From positions 1-64,000 of the forward strand of contig JALCCK010000003.1 of NCBI GenBank assembly GCA_022640795.1: 64,000 nt of DNA, written 5' to 3'. Below are positions 24,755 through 33,554 of this stretch, in pieces. The notes beneath the pieces are model-generated. The model made no database searches and had not been told where the DNA came from. It saw nothing but the letters and a program-made list of their open reading frames with translations. The stretch is from Treponema sp. Lineage in GTDB: Bacteria > Spirochaetota > Spirochaetia > Treponematales > Treponemataceae. Position numbers and translations under genes: made by a program. How positions within the stretch are numbered: position 1 is the first letter of the stretch; each line of letters starts with the position of its first letter.

Positions 24755-26914
24755 CTAATTTTTTCCCAGTTTCGTTCCGAAGCGTATAGATCTGGAAGTT
24801 TTAAGGCTGCTGAACTGTATGATATAACACGAATTTTTATCATCAATTTCCGTAATTATTCCCTCTCCGAATAACGGATGAAAAACTTTAGTGCCCGGTT
24901 TTAAGAGTTCCTCCCTGGTCAGCAGCCTTTTCTCATCATACGAAATAACGCTCCGTGCCTGCTCTTCAAGAGATTTATCCAGCGGAATTTCATAATCGAT
25001 ATTCTCCTTTCCCGCATCAAAAATAAAACGCGAAGGATATTTGCTTATACCGTCATTCGCAATTCCTTCCGAATCAGTAAGGAACAGCAGCTTTTTCGCC
25101 CGTGTCATTGCTACATAAGCAATCCGGCGTTCTTCTTCCATATCTTCCGGTGTTATAGTCTTACGGGCAGGAAAAACCCCCTCATTTAAACCACATATAA
25201 AAATATACGGGAATTCCATTCCTTTCGCCGTATGTATAGTCATAAGCTTTACCCTGTCACCGGACTGCTCACGATCAAGATCCGTATACAGCGAACTATG
25301 CTGCAAAAAATTCTCAAGCGTTGCATCCGCATCCTGCCCTTCTTTTTCTACGGCTCTCTTTAGTTCTGCAACATTATCAAGCCGATTCTGGTCCCCCTGC
25401 AGCCGCAAATACGATTCATAGCCTGACCGGTCAAGTATCATTTGAAATATCGTACCAAGCGGCACTGACGTATACCGGCTTCGTAAATACTCAATCGCTG
25501 CAATATACCGGGCAGCGCCTGTCCCTTCAAAAACAGCAGCCAGCGGCGAAGTTTGATTCTGAACGGTCTGCTTCAGCATTTCATAGAGCGATACAGAATT
25601 TTTTTCAGCTGCAATGCGCAGTGCTTCAAGTTTACGTTTACCTATTTTACGGGATGGAACATTGATAGTCCGAAGAAAGGCCATGTCATCACCTGCCGTT
25701 ATCATTCTCAGATAACAGATGCAATCTTTTATTTCACGTCTGCTGTAAAATTCAGTACCGCTGTAAAACGTATAGGGAATTTTCTGCCGGATGAGGCATT
25801 CTTCAATAGAACGCGATAAAAAATGAGACCGGTAAAGAACGGCAGCAGAACCATATCCGATTCCCGTATTATGGAGTCTTTCTATCTGCACACCTATCCA
25901 CTGAGCTTCTTCCTTTTCATCCCGACAGTGCCGGTACAGCGGGCGGGGACCAGGAGAATTAACCGCCTGTAATTTTTTCGGGAAACGAACTTTGTTGTGA
26001 CTGATAAGCGCATCTGCAGCCCGCAAAATTTCCGGAGTCGAACGGTAATTCAACGAGAGTACAAACGTACGGGCACCCGGATACGCCTTATCAAAATCGA
26101 GAAATAATCGTACGTGAGAACCTCTCCATGAATAAATCGTCTGATCGCTGTCGCCGACTATAAAAAGATTTCCATGCAAAGCACTAAGATGCCGGGCAAT
26201 ATCATACTGTTTTTTACTCACATCCTGAAACTCATCAACCATAACATATTCCATACGCTGCTGCCACTTTTTGCGTATAACGGGAAAATGATCAAGAATA
26301 TAAAGTGTAAAATTTATGAGATCGTTAAAATCAAGGCCAAAACTTTTTTTCTGCTCATAGAGATATCTGATAAAAATGCGGTCGTCACGAGTGCCGGCTG
26401 TTTCAAACCTGCTTCGAAGCTGTTCGTTATCGAGCCGTGTGATATCCGCAATATATGTTTCAGTCTTCATTTTCTTTGATTCAAGAACATCATCAATCGT
26501 ACGCTGCATAGTTGTATCTCGCAGCGTCAAATGCATATCAGCAAAAATACGCTCCAGAATCTGTTTCTGATCCTCGCGGTCAAGTATGATGAAATTTTTT
26601 GGATAGTTCAGAACATGAATCTCTTCTTTCAAAAACTGTACACAAAAGGCATGAAACGTACAGATATATCCTAAATCCATGTCTCCAAGCAGCTTTCTGA
26701 CACGACGTTTCATAACATCCGCAGCACGATTTGTAAAGGTGACACATAAAATAGTACCGGGAGCGATTCCCAGTTCGGAAACAAGATAACAGTAGCGGGA
26801 AATAAGCGTACGAGTCTTTCCGGTACCGGCGCCGGCTGATACTCTGACAGCACCTTCCGTAGTTCGAACGGCCTGCTGTTGCTGCTTATTTAAAGAAGAG
26901 AATAACGATTCCAC
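24755..26914 (-). CDS. uvrD: UvrD/PcrA-family superfamily 1 DNA helicase
   Basis: This 719-residue protein has all SF1A motifs: LNKQQQQAV, SAGAGTGKTRTLI, VTFTNRAADVMKRRV, VMVDEFQDVSKKQY, FIVGDSDQTIYSWRGS, LSLNYRST, MTIHTAKGMEFPYIF and VAMTRAKKLLFL. The C-terminus ends in a tudor-like PcrA tail (VFHPLFGEGIITEI), which binds RNA polymerase in relatives. A GTG start at 26914 sits exactly at the predicted transcription start. Roles in excision repair and in clearing transcription or replication conflicts are expected. Confidence 0.95.
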   Translation of the reverse strand: MESLFSSLNKQQQQAVRTTEGAVRVSAGAGTGKTRTLISRYCYLVSELGIAPGTILCVTFTNRAADVMKRRVRKLLGDMDLGYICTFHAFCVQFLKEEIHVLNYPKNFIILDREDQKQILERIFADMHLTLRDTTMQRTIDDVLESKKMKTETYIADITRLDNEQLRSRFETAGTRDDRIFIRYLYEQKKSFGLDFNDLINFTLYILDHFPVIRKKWQQRMEYVMVDEFQDVSKKQYDIARHLSALHGNLFIVGDSDQTIYSWRGSHVRLFLDFDKAYPGARTFVLSLNYRSTPEILRAADALISHNKVRFPKKLQAVNSPGPRPLYRHCRDEKEEAQWIGVQIERLHNTGIGYGSAAVLYRSHFLSRSIEECLIRQKIPYTFYSGTEFYSRREIKDCICYLRMITAGDDMAFLRTINVPSRKIGKRKLEALRIAAEKNSVSLYEMLKQTVQNQTSPLAAVFEGTGAARYIAAIEYLRSRYTSVPLGTIFQMILDRSGYESYLRLQGDQNRLDNVAELKRAVEKEGQDADATLENFLQHSSLYTDLDREQSGDRVKLMTIHTAKGMEFPYIFICGLNEGVFPARKTITPEDMEEERRIAYVAMTRAKKLLFLTDSEGIANDGISKYPSRFIFDAGKENIDYEIPLDKSLEEQARSVISYDEKRLLTREELLKPGTKVFHPLFGEGIITEIDDKNSCYIIQFSSLKTSRSIRFGTKLGKN

Positions 26915-26920
26915 AAGCAG

Positions 26921-26949
26921 AGTGTATAGTAAAAGACAGTGTTTAGCAA
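26921..26949 (-). promoter_or_regulatory. Leaderless-type promoter of uvrD
   Basis: On the minus strand TTGCTA (26949-26944) and TACACT (26926-26921) are 17 bases apart, with six bases before the GTG start. No Shine-Dalgarno is present. Confidence 0.5.
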
Positions 26950-27004
26950 TGCTGCCTTTTTATCGATTATGGACAAACAGCAGAAGAAAGAATATGGTTG
27001 TCTC

Positions 27005-27439
27005 ATGAAAGAAATCGAAGTTTCAGCCGCTGTAATCACCAGAAAAAACAACAAAAACACTATCGAAATATTCTGTGCAAAACGGCACCCTGATGAAAAA
27101 AATCCCCAGTCGGAAACCGCAGAAAAATGGGAATTTCCCGGCGGAAAACTTGAACCTGGAGAGGACGGAGCGACAGCCCTCGTCAGGGAAATAAAGGAAG
27201 AGCTCTCGGTACCAATCACGGTTGGAAAGCGTGTCATGACAACTGTTCACGAGTACCGGACATTCAGGCTTGTCATGCAGGTTTATTTCTGTAGTATTAC
27301 AGAAGGCTCTATCGTACTTACCGAGCATAGTGATTCCGCGTGGCTTACAGCTGCAGAATTGACAAAACCTGACTGGGCTCCGGCAGACAGACCGGTCGCA
27401 CAAAAAATACAGACACTACTGGACGCTAAAAATTCTTAA
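27005..27439 (+). CDS. MutT-like NUDIX hydrolase
   Basis: The NUDIX box reads GGKLEPGEDGATALVREIKE-EL (residues about 44-65 from this start) and fits the consensus. The sequence opens MKEIEVSAAVITRK, the usual MutT beginning. The frame is open upstream to a GTG at 26939, but that start would sit next to the uvrD start region and adds a non-homologous stretch. The likely job is hydrolysis of oxidised nucleoside triphosphates such as 8-oxo-dGTP. It ends three bases before the convergent HD-GYP gene. Confidence 0.85.
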   Translation: MKEIEVSAAVITRKNNKNTIEIFCAKRHPDEKNPQSETAEKWEFPGGKLEPGEDGATALVREIKEELSVPITVGKRVMTTVHEYRTFRLVMQVYFCSITEGSIVLTEHSDSAWLTAAELTKPDWAPADRPVAQKIQTLLDAKNS

Positions 27440-27441
27440 GC

Positions 27442-28635
27442 CTATTCATCGTTGGAAAATACGGAATCAACATCTTCTACGATTGCCCCGTTTATTTTTC
27501 CATGCTTTGCCAGATCACGAAGAATGCTCAACGCTTTGACATGTGAAAGACTTCCCCTGTACGGACGATCCTCGGTCAAAGCCTGATATTTATCCAGTAC
27601 AGCCAGAATCTGTGACTCAAACGGCATCTCTTCTCCCGTAATACCGCAGGGATATCCTGTTCCGTCCAGATTTTCATGGTGCATCCATGCCCACGCGGAA
27701 ATATCCGAAAATCCTTCTGTAAAAGAAGTCATAATCCGGGTAAGGTAGGTATGACGTTTCATGATAAAATACTCGTCAGCAGTAAGCGGCCCCGGTTTTT
27801 CCAGTATTTTATTCGGAACTGCAAGTTTTCCGATATCATGCATGTCCGCTGCTATTTTGAATTTATCAGTCTTTAACGAGTCAAAATTGTAGAACTCCGC
27901 CATTCGGACAGATTTTTCGGCCAGTTCACTCGTATGACGACAGGTAAAGGGTGATTTTCCGTCGATAATTTTAGCCAGCAATTCGGTAATGGTCAGAATA
28001 CGTTTTGTATCATACGGGATAAGAATGGCGGGAGCGGAAAGAATAATTTCCTGCCGGACATTTTCTGTTTCAAGTCCGAACCAGAACGCAGGTTTTTTCT
28101 GTGCTTTCTCAAATGCATCCAGTATCTTTTCGGAAAAAAGTATATTTCTGTTTTTCTCAGCGTTTTGAATAACAGCAGTCTTGCTTTCCGTATTCCGGTA
28201 TATAACCTCCGAGACATCGGCTAAATGAATAATTTGTGAAAATAAAGGGATTGCATCACCTTTTATACCGAATGGTCCGCTACCGTCAAATTCTTCATGA
28301 TGATAGAGAATAATATTGTTCCACTTTTTAAAAAATGTAAGTCCCTCAAGATTTTTTTCACCGACAATACAATGGCCGCGTAATCCCGTCATATCGGTGT
28401 TTTCTATATACGAACTTCCGAACGTCGGAAAACGAGATTTTCCGTTATCATGAAAAATAGCGTACACATGAAGGTCGCTGAGTTCAAAATCGTCGAGGCC
28501 GAGCTCTCGTCCGATTTTGATGGAAATAAGCGCTATTCTCCTGTTATGGTTCGTAACGACTTTAAGTGTGTCCATTTCAAGAAAATCGAGAGCCATCGCA
28601 CTTGCATCAAGGAAAGTCGTCCTATTGATCTGCAT
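27442..28635 (-). CDS. Tandem HD-GYP protein (putative c-di-GMP phosphodiesterase)
   Basis: This 397-residue protein contains two HD domains. The first (about 30-150) keeps FHDNGKSRF, GHCIVGE, YHHEEFDGSG and a metal-site HLADVSE, but GYP is replaced by PFG. The second (about 230-390) is canonical: MHDIGKLAVPNKILEKPG, MHHENLDGTGYP and VLDKYQALTEDRPYR. HD-GYP domains hydrolyse c-di-GMP to GMP. The first copy may be regulatory or have another substrate. No sensor domain or membrane segment is seen. GGAG lies eight bases before the ATG. Confidence 0.87.
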   Translation of the reverse strand: MQINRTTFLDASAMALDFLEMDTLKVVTNHNRRIALISIKIGRELGLDDFELSDLHVYAIFHDNGKSRFPTFGSSYIENTDMTGLRGHCIVGEKNLEGLTFFKKWNNIILYHHEEFDGSGPFGIKGDAIPLFSQIIHLADVSEVIYRNTESKTAVIQNAEKNRNILFSEKILDAFEKAQKKPAFWFGLETENVRQEIILSAPAILIPYDTKRILTITELLAKIIDGKSPFTCRHTSELAEKSVRMAEFYNFDSLKTDKFKIAADMHDIGKLAVPNKILEKPGPLTADEYFIMKRHTYLTRIMTSFTEGFSDISAWAWMHHENLDGTGYPCGITGEEMPFESQILAVLDKYQALTEDRPYRGSLSHVKALSILRDLAKHGKINGAIVEDVDSVFSNDE

Positions 28636-28718
28636 TCAATATACTCCGAGTAAAGTTGTGAATTTCTTAAAAACTTTTAGAGGTTTTGATTTTTACATTT
28701 CTATTCTAACATATCGAG

Positions 28719-28752
28719 GCACTTTTAAAAGTCAGACGAATTTTGAAAGTGC
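28719..28752. repeat. Imperfect 12-bp inverted repeat
   Basis: GCACTTTTAAAA (28719-28730) and TTTTGAAAGTGC (28741-28752) pair at 11 of 12 positions around a ten-base centre, upstream of the HD-GYP gene. It could be an operator or a hairpin. Confidence 0.5.
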
Positions 28753-28765
28753 AACATTTCTGTAA

Positions 28766-28803
28766 AGTCGATTACAAAAGTTAACAGACTTTTGTAATCG
28801 ACT
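28766..28803. repeat. Perfect 16-bp inverted repeat in a gene-free stretch
   Basis: AGTCGATTACAAAAGT and its exact complement ACTTTTGTAATCGACT flank a six-base loop. Neither side has a T-run, so it is not a plain terminator. The 283-base gap 28636-28918 also has a TATA-rich stretch near 28810-28830 and an AGGAGG at 28863-28868 with no gene behind it. Confidence 0.7.
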
Positions 28804-28877
28804 CATCTATACTATATATAAATTATATAAATCTGTCAAAAAAATCAACAATTTTTTTCTACAGGAGGAAAATTACA

Positions 28878-28920
28878 AAATTCAGTCCTGTTTCTGCTGT
28901 CAGAAAACAGGACTGAATTT
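28878..28920 (-). terminator. Terminator at the end of arsC
   Basis: A 16-bp stem (AAATTCAGTCCTGTTT with AAACAGGACTGAATTT) encloses an 11-base loop and overlaps the arsC stop codon. T-runs flank it on both strands, so it could work in both directions. Confidence 0.75.
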
Positions 28921-29329
28921 AACGGGTCTGCAGTATCTTTTCTGCAAGCTCTCTCATTTTTTTCTCTATTATGTCCAGCGTTGCAGCAAAAGCAGCCATC
29001 CCCTTTCCGGTCGGATCGTCAAGCCCCCAGTCTTCTTTCCATTGGGCTTTTACAGCAGGACAGGATACTCCGCACCCCATGGTGACAAGGATATCAGGCG
29101 ACGGAATATCGGTGATACGTTTATTGAATTGTCCGTTTTTTTCCATATCCACACCGTACCGCTCCCGGATGAGCTGTACAGCATCCGGGTTTATACGATT
29201 CCTGATTTCCGTCCCGGCGGAACAACTGTCGAACACGTCCGAATATTGTAACTTTGCAAGTGCTTCAGCCATCTGGCTTCTGCACGAATTATGGGTGCAA
29301 ACGAATGCAACGAGCGGTTTTTTTTTCAT
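28919..29329 (-). CDS. arsC: Arsenate reductase ArsC / low-molecular-weight phosphatase family
   Basis: The phosphate-binding loop FVCTHNSCRSQMAEA and a second cysteine pair in VTMGCGVSCP match thioredoxin-coupled ArsC; DPTGKG follows. It should reduce arsenate to arsenite, although a protein phosphatase role cannot be excluded. I choose the ATG at 29329 because it makes a four-base ATGA overlap with the flavodoxin stop; a GTG six codons upstream is possible. No ars regulator or efflux pump is nearby, which is unusual for a resistance gene. Confidence 0.87.
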   Translation of the reverse strand: MKKKPLVAFVCTHNSCRSQMAEALAKLQYSDVFDSCSAGTEIRNRINPDAVQLIRERYGVDMEKNGQFNKRITDIPSPDILVTMGCGVSCPAVKAQWKEDWGLDDPTGKGMAAFAATLDIIEKKMRELAEKILQTR

Positions 29330-29799
29330 TTCAGGGTAGAACTCCACGATTTTGCTGCTGCAACAGCCTTATCGATATTTTGAGACGCTTTTGCTAAATG
29401 AAGAGAACCGATAACGGTCCCTTTCGAAAGAGCTTTTTCCATGTGCTCTGCAATATGCCCCGGACCACCCAAGTCCGTATAAAAAAAGGCTGTCTTTTTT
29501 CCGCTGAATCTGAAAGTATGAAACAAAGTTCTGATGGCAGGAACATAACTGCCTGCCCAGACAGGAGTTCCAATAACCAGCAGATCGTAACTCTCCGGTT
29601 TATATTTCAAAGGTTCTATTCTGGGTAGTCTCTTCATAAGCACCTGAGAACCGCCCCAAACGAATTTTCCGAGACCGTTTTTTTTCGGCTCATTGACGAC
29701 TGACAGTCTCTCACAATCTGCCCCGAGCTGTTCTGCGATTGCCTTTGCGATAGTTGCCGTCGTACCTTCATAGGAATAATACAAAACCAGCGTTTTCAT
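29326..29799 (-). CDS. Flavodoxin
   Basis: This 157-residue protein has the FMN phosphate loop YYSYEGTTATIAKAIAEQL near the N-terminus, plus DLLVIGTPVWAGSYVPA and FFYTDLGGPGH for the isoalloxazine loops. It resembles the longer flavodoxins of the MioC/YqcA type rather than electron carriers of nitrogen fixation. GAGGAG precedes the start. It is translationally coupled to arsC, so it may supply or share reducing power; that is inference. Confidence 0.85.
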   Translation of the reverse strand: MKTLVLYYSYEGTTATIAKAIAEQLGADCERLSVVNEPKKNGLGKFVWGGSQVLMKRLPRIEPLKYKPESYDLLVIGTPVWAGSYVPAIRTLFHTFRFSGKKTAFFYTDLGGPGHIAEHMEKALSKGTVIGSLHLAKASQNIDKAVAAAKSWSSTLK

Positions 29800-29884
29800 C
29801 TCTGCTCCTCATCAAATCAAACAGTGCTTTCCGATACCAGTTTACACAGATAAGACAAAAACAACAATCGGACAGATACGATTT

Positions 29885-31138
29885 TCAACAGTTTTCTACT
29901 ACCCTTCCACCCCATGCTGCAGAATTCATCCGTTCGTGTTTTATCGTTTTATAAAAATCGGCTTCCGGAGAACACTGCTGTTCGATAGAACAGGCCGTCG
30001 TATGGAGTCTGCGAAGGCATTCCGACTTATCCTTATAGCCGAGTTTTGACTGTTCAATACTTTCATGAAGTATTCTAATAGATTCATCATAAATTCTGCA
30101 GGGAACGGGAAATGGATGACCATCTTTTCCGCCGTGAGCAAACGAAAACCGTGCAGGATCGGTAAAACGGGACGGAGTCCCGTACAAAACTTCACTTACT
30201 AGCGTCAGCGACTGCAGTGTCCGTTCTCCGAGACCTTTTGTCAGCAGAAGCTCTTCAAAATCGGCAGGACCTCTCTCATACGCAGTTGCAAGAACGGCTC
30301 CAAGCCGCTTTAGATCGACATTTTCAGGTCTTACTTCATGACGGGAAGGAAGCGAAAAACTACGGGATTCCACAATACGGCGGTATTCAGACAGAATTCG
30401 GGCAGGAGTCTCCTGAGAAATTTCAAAGACAGATTCTCGCGTACGTCTGGCGGTGGAATCCGTTAAATTTAAAATAGCCCCCGAATTTTCACCTGTTATT
30501 CCGGTGTGCGGTTCATCGATAAAAGAACGAAGACCCGAAGAACACCAATGATAGCGGCGGGCAGTTCTTGTCGTCGTATTCATTCCCTGCTGAACCACTG
30601 CCCAGTCTCCCTCGTCCGTAAGTATGAAATTATGCTGATAAAGCTGAAAACCGTCCTGCACGGCTGCACTGTCGACTTTAGCAGCAAGTCTGCTTGATCT
30701 GACCAGCGAATCACCGTCCATACCGGTCGCTCCGGCCAGGAATAGAAGCTCCTGCGGCGTTTTTCGTGAATACCTGCCCCTGCCGCCGCAGACGGCAATA
30801 CCAAGTTCGTGCGCCAAAGGATTCAGACCTCTTTTCAGAGCATACATGACACTTGTCGTTATTCCTGACGAATGCCAGTCCATTCCCAGTACGGCTCCGA
30901 ACGATTGAAACCAAAGAGGATCACTGAGCCGTACGAGGACTTCTTTTTTTCCGAAATTAATAACAAGCGCCTGAATTATCAATGTTCCGAGTCGCATCAT
31001 TCTATCAGCCAGCCATGCCGGTACGGTTCCGGTATGGAGCGGAAGATCGGCGTATCCTGTTTTTCTGCCCATAGGTATACTATACAGACAAACAGGTAAT
31101 AAAATCAACACGAAAACAAACGCTGTTTTCCCTTTCAC
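29885..31138 (-). CDS. DUF763 family protein with possible signal peptide
   Basis: From residue 23 the sequence is a DUF763 protein: MGRKTGYADLPLHTGTVPAWL, AVLGMDWHSSGITTSV, NFILTDEGDWAVVQQGM and LLLTKGLGERTLQSL. The last of these resembles a helix-hairpin-helix. Function is unknown. The frame is open 22 codons further upstream to a GTG at 31138 with AGGAAA seven bases before it, and those codons encode a textbook signal peptide (KGKTAFVFVLILLPVCLYS). The conventional start would be ATG 31072, which has no ribosome site. Export of this otherwise cytoplasmic-type family would be novel. Confidence 0.75.
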   Translation of the reverse strand: MKGKTAFVFVLILLPVCLYSIPMGRKTGYADLPLHTGTVPAWLADRMMRLGTLIIQALVINFGKKEVLVRLSDPLWFQSFGAVLGMDWHSSGITTSVMYALKRGLNPLAHELGIAVCGGRGRYSRKTPQELLFLAGATGMDGDSLVRSSRLAAKVDSAAVQDGFQLYQHNFILTDEGDWAVVQQGMNTTTRTARRYHWCSSGLRSFIDEPHTGITGENSGAILNLTDSTARRTRESVFEISQETPARILSEYRRIVESRSFSLPSRHEVRPENVDLKRLGAVLATAYERGPADFEELLLTKGLGERTLQSLTLVSEVLYGTPSRFTDPARFSFAHGGKDGHPFPVPCRIYDESIRILHESIEQSKLGYKDKSECLRRLHTTACSIEQQCSPEADFYKTIKHERMNSAAWGGRVVENC

Positions 31139-31188
31139 AGCAGTTTCCTGTACGAATTTACCGGTACAAATAAAAGGTAAAGTTTTTC

Positions 31189-31217
31189 TTTACAAATCCA
31201 TATCCGCACTATAAAAT
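31189..31217 (+). promoter_or_regulatory. Promoter of the chemoreceptor gene
   Basis: TTTACA (31189-31194) and TAAAAT (31212-31217) are 17 bases apart. AGGAG precedes the GTG start at 31269. Confidence 0.55.
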
Positions 31218-31268
31218 AGTATCAAAATAACAAGAATTTAACAATCTGCAGCTTTTCAGGAGATTTCA

Positions 31269-33392
31269 GTGACTGAAAATAAAAAAACTTCGAAAAAAAT
31301 AACCGGTAAAAAAACGAAAAAAAATCTTGTCGTAACATCTGTTATGACTACAGGATCGCTTATTTTAGTGATGTTTACCGTTCTGCTTTTATTTATTGTA
31401 CATAAAGTGAATTCAAAAATGGAAATCGTTTACCAGAATGCAAACCAGAATCTCGTGAAATCAGAGGCTTCAGCAGTATCGCACTGGGCACGGGAATATA
31501 TAAATAAAACGGGAGTTTACACTTCTGCCGATGTTGTCCGGACAGCCGATGAGAATCAAATCGTTTCATGGCTCACTGCTCATAAATCACGGCGTCCGGA
31601 GGGATTTGAGGAAGTCTTTTTTTGCGGGAAAGACGGTATTGCCCACTTTGATGACGGCTCCGTACAAAACATACAAACAGATGACGCGTATACAGCAATC
31701 TTAAAAAAAAGTTCGAACGTATATGTCAGTGATCCGCTTCAATCAAAACAGACCGGTCACCGTATCTTCCGGGTAGCAAAAGCAGTATATGATAACTATG
31801 GTATGTGCTTTGGCTTCTTCGGCGCCGGTGTCAATCTTACCCAGATAGAAGAAAATATTGCATCAATACGGATCGGCAGCGACGGGTTTGCCTTTATGCT
31901 TGCAAGCGATGGAACCGTTATGGGACACGCAGTAAAAGAAAAAATCGGAAATGTCAATTTTGTATCAGGGACTGAAAAAGAAGAAATGACAATGCATTCG
32001 GTCGGACAGGCGATGGTAAGGGGACAAAGCGGAACCGCATATGCCGAAGGTAATGTTGAGAAACAGCTGATAACCTATACCACGGTTACCGGAACTCCAT
32101 GGTCAATTGCACTTGACGTACCGGTAACACAGGTACGTGAGACGGCCGATGAACTGGCATTATATATAGTTCTCATTGCGCTGGTAATCGCGATTGTCCT
32201 GCTGACGGTTTCCGGATTATTTTTCTATCACTCGCTAAAACCGCTCCATACGGTTGTAAAAACAGTTCACGGCATTTCACAAGGCAACGCAGATCTTTCG
32301 CTCCGTATAAAAGTATCGACAAACAATGAAATAGGAGCCGTCATAAACGGATTCAATAGTTTTGTCGAAAAACTTCAAATGATTGTAAACGATATAAAGA
32401 ATTCGAAGAATACATTGATAGCAGTAGAGGGGAATCTGCATGAAAGTACCCAGGAAACGACCAGTTCCATCTCCAGAATTTTTACGACTATACGGGCAGT
32501 AACAAATCACATCTCAACTCAGGCAGAGAGTGTAGAGCAAACATCCAGCGCGGTTACCGAAGTTGCCCGCAATATTACTTCGCTTGAAAAAATGATCGAA
32601 AACCAGTCTGCAGGTGTAAATCAGGCATCTGCCGCAGTAGAACAGATGATTGGTAATATCAGCTCGGTAAACCAGTCTGTTGAGAAAATGGCAGAATCAT
32701 TTGGTCTTTTACAAAAAGACGCAATGAGCGGTTCTGAAAAACAACAGGATGTAAACGATAAGGTAACCCAAATAAACAACCAGTCGGAAATGCTGCAGGA
32801 AGCAAATTCCGCTATTGCGGCAATCGCAGAACAGACAAGTCTGCTTGCCATGAATGCAGCTATAGAAGCAGCTCATGCGGGCGCTGCTGGAAAAGGATTC
32901 AGTGTCGTAGCAGATGAAATCAGAAAACTATCGGAAACATCGTCGGCTCAATCCCGAACAATTGGCGAGCAACTTAAAAAAATTCAGGAATCGATAAAAA
33001 GTGTTGTTGTTGCTTCTGCTGATTCGAACAGTTCTTTTAACTCCGTTTCTGTCCGGATAACAGAAACGGATGGACTCGTACAGCAGATAAAGGGAGCCAT
33101 GCAGGAACAGGAAGAAGGGAGCCGGCAGATCCGGAGTGCACTGACCGTTATGAACGACAGTACCGCAGAAGTCAGAACTGCATCAAAAGAAATGTCAGAA
33201 GGCAATAAAGCTATCCTCACGGGTATTGAACAGCTTCAGAATGCTACCAACGCCATAAAAGACAGCATGCAGGAAATGACGGACGGTGTACAGCAGATAA
33301 ACAAAACGGGAACGGTTCTGTCCGGGCTGTCTGAAAAAATGAACAGCTCGATTGCATTGATTGGTAATCAGATCGACCGGTTCAAATCGTAA
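31269..33392 (+). CDS. Methyl-accepting chemotaxis protein with Cache sensor
   Basis: After a Lys-rich cytoplasmic start comes a membrane helix (about 25-48), a periplasmic dCache-like domain (about 55-290, with [19 protein letters not shown]), a second helix (about 297-322), a HAMP region and a long signalling coiled coil. The hairpin tip [20 protein letters not shown] is canonical for binding CheA and CheW. The start is GTG with AGGAG upstream. The C-terminus lacks a CheR-docking pentapeptide. The gene lies just before a sugar importer, so sensing of the same ligand or its binding protein is plausible. Confidence 0.95.
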   Translation: MTENKKTSKKITGKKTKKNLVVTSVMTTGSLILVMFTVLLLFIVHKVNSKMEIVYQNANQNLVKSEASAVSHWAREYINKTGVYTSADVVRTADENQIVSWLTAHKSRRPEGFEEVFFCGKDGIAHFDDGSVQNIQTDDAYTAILKKSSNVYVSDPLQSKQTGHRIFRVAKAVYDNYGMCFGFFGAGVNLTQIEENIASIRIGSDGFAFMLASDGTVMGHAVKEKIGNVNFVSGTEKEEMTMHSVGQAMVRGQSGTAYAEGNVEKQLITYTTVTGTPWSIALDVPVTQVRETADELALYIVLIALVIAIVLLTVSGLFFYHSLKPLHTVVKTVHGISQGNADLSLRIKVSTNNEIGAVINGFNSFVEKLQMIVNDIKNSKNTLIAVEGNLHESTQETTSSISRIFTTIRAVTNHISTQAESVEQTSSAVTEVARNITSLEKMIENQSAGVNQASAAVEQMIGNISSVNQSVEKMAESFGLLQKDAMSGSEKQQDVNDKVTQINNQSEMLQEANSAIAAIAEQTSLLAMNAAIEAAHAGAAGKGFSVVADEIRKLSETSSAQSRTIGEQLKKIQESIKSVVVASADSNSSFNSVSVRITETDGLVQQIKGAMQEQEEGSRQIRSALTVMNDSTAEVRTASKEMSEGNKAILTGIEQLQNATNAIKDSMQEMTDGVQQINKTGTVLSGLSEKMNSSIALIGNQIDRFKS

Positions 33393-33428
33393 CCGGGTAT
33401 GTGTTCAGCCGGTTTATAAAAAAAAAAC

Positions 33429-33457
33429 TTGACAATATGAGAGTTGGGGTGTATAAA
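33429..33457 (+). promoter_or_regulatory. Consensus promoter of the sugar ABC importer
   Basis: A perfect TTGACA (33429-33434) and TATAAA (33452-33457) are separated by 17 bases. Transcription should begin near 33464, right at the first palindrome. Confidence 0.8.
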
Positions 33458-33464
33458 TGAAAGC

Positions 33465-33497
33465 GTTAACGTTAACACTCAGTGCGTTAACGTTAAC
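33465..33497. promoter_or_regulatory. Paired LacI-type operators
   Basis: The 12-bp palindrome GTTAACGTTAAC occurs at 33465-33476 and 33486-33497, each within GCGTTAACGTTAACAC. The centres are 21 bases apart, two helical turns, so two dimers could bind the same face. A central CG in an AACGTT core is typical of LacI/GalR-family operators. No such regulator is encoded in this window. Confidence 0.7.
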
Positions 33498-33554
33498 ACG
33501 AAGCAATGTAGTAATGTTTACAGTTTAGGATACTGTAAAATCCAGGAGGAAAAC

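Noticed and set aside
31180-31210. TAAAGTTT upstream of the chemoreceptor gene as a sigma-28 -35
   Set aside because: The -35 matches, but no GCCGATAA-like -10 follows at the right distance. The sigma-70 pair fits better.
33465-33497. Two repeated blocks considered as a minimal CRISPR-like array
   Set aside because: There are only two copies of a short palindrome at a promoter, no spacers of normal length and no cas genes. An operator pair explains it better.
33444-33554. N-terminal extension of the sugar-binding protein
   Set aside because: The 37 codons are the operator palindromes and leader read as protein. The AGGAGG and signal peptide place the start at 33555.
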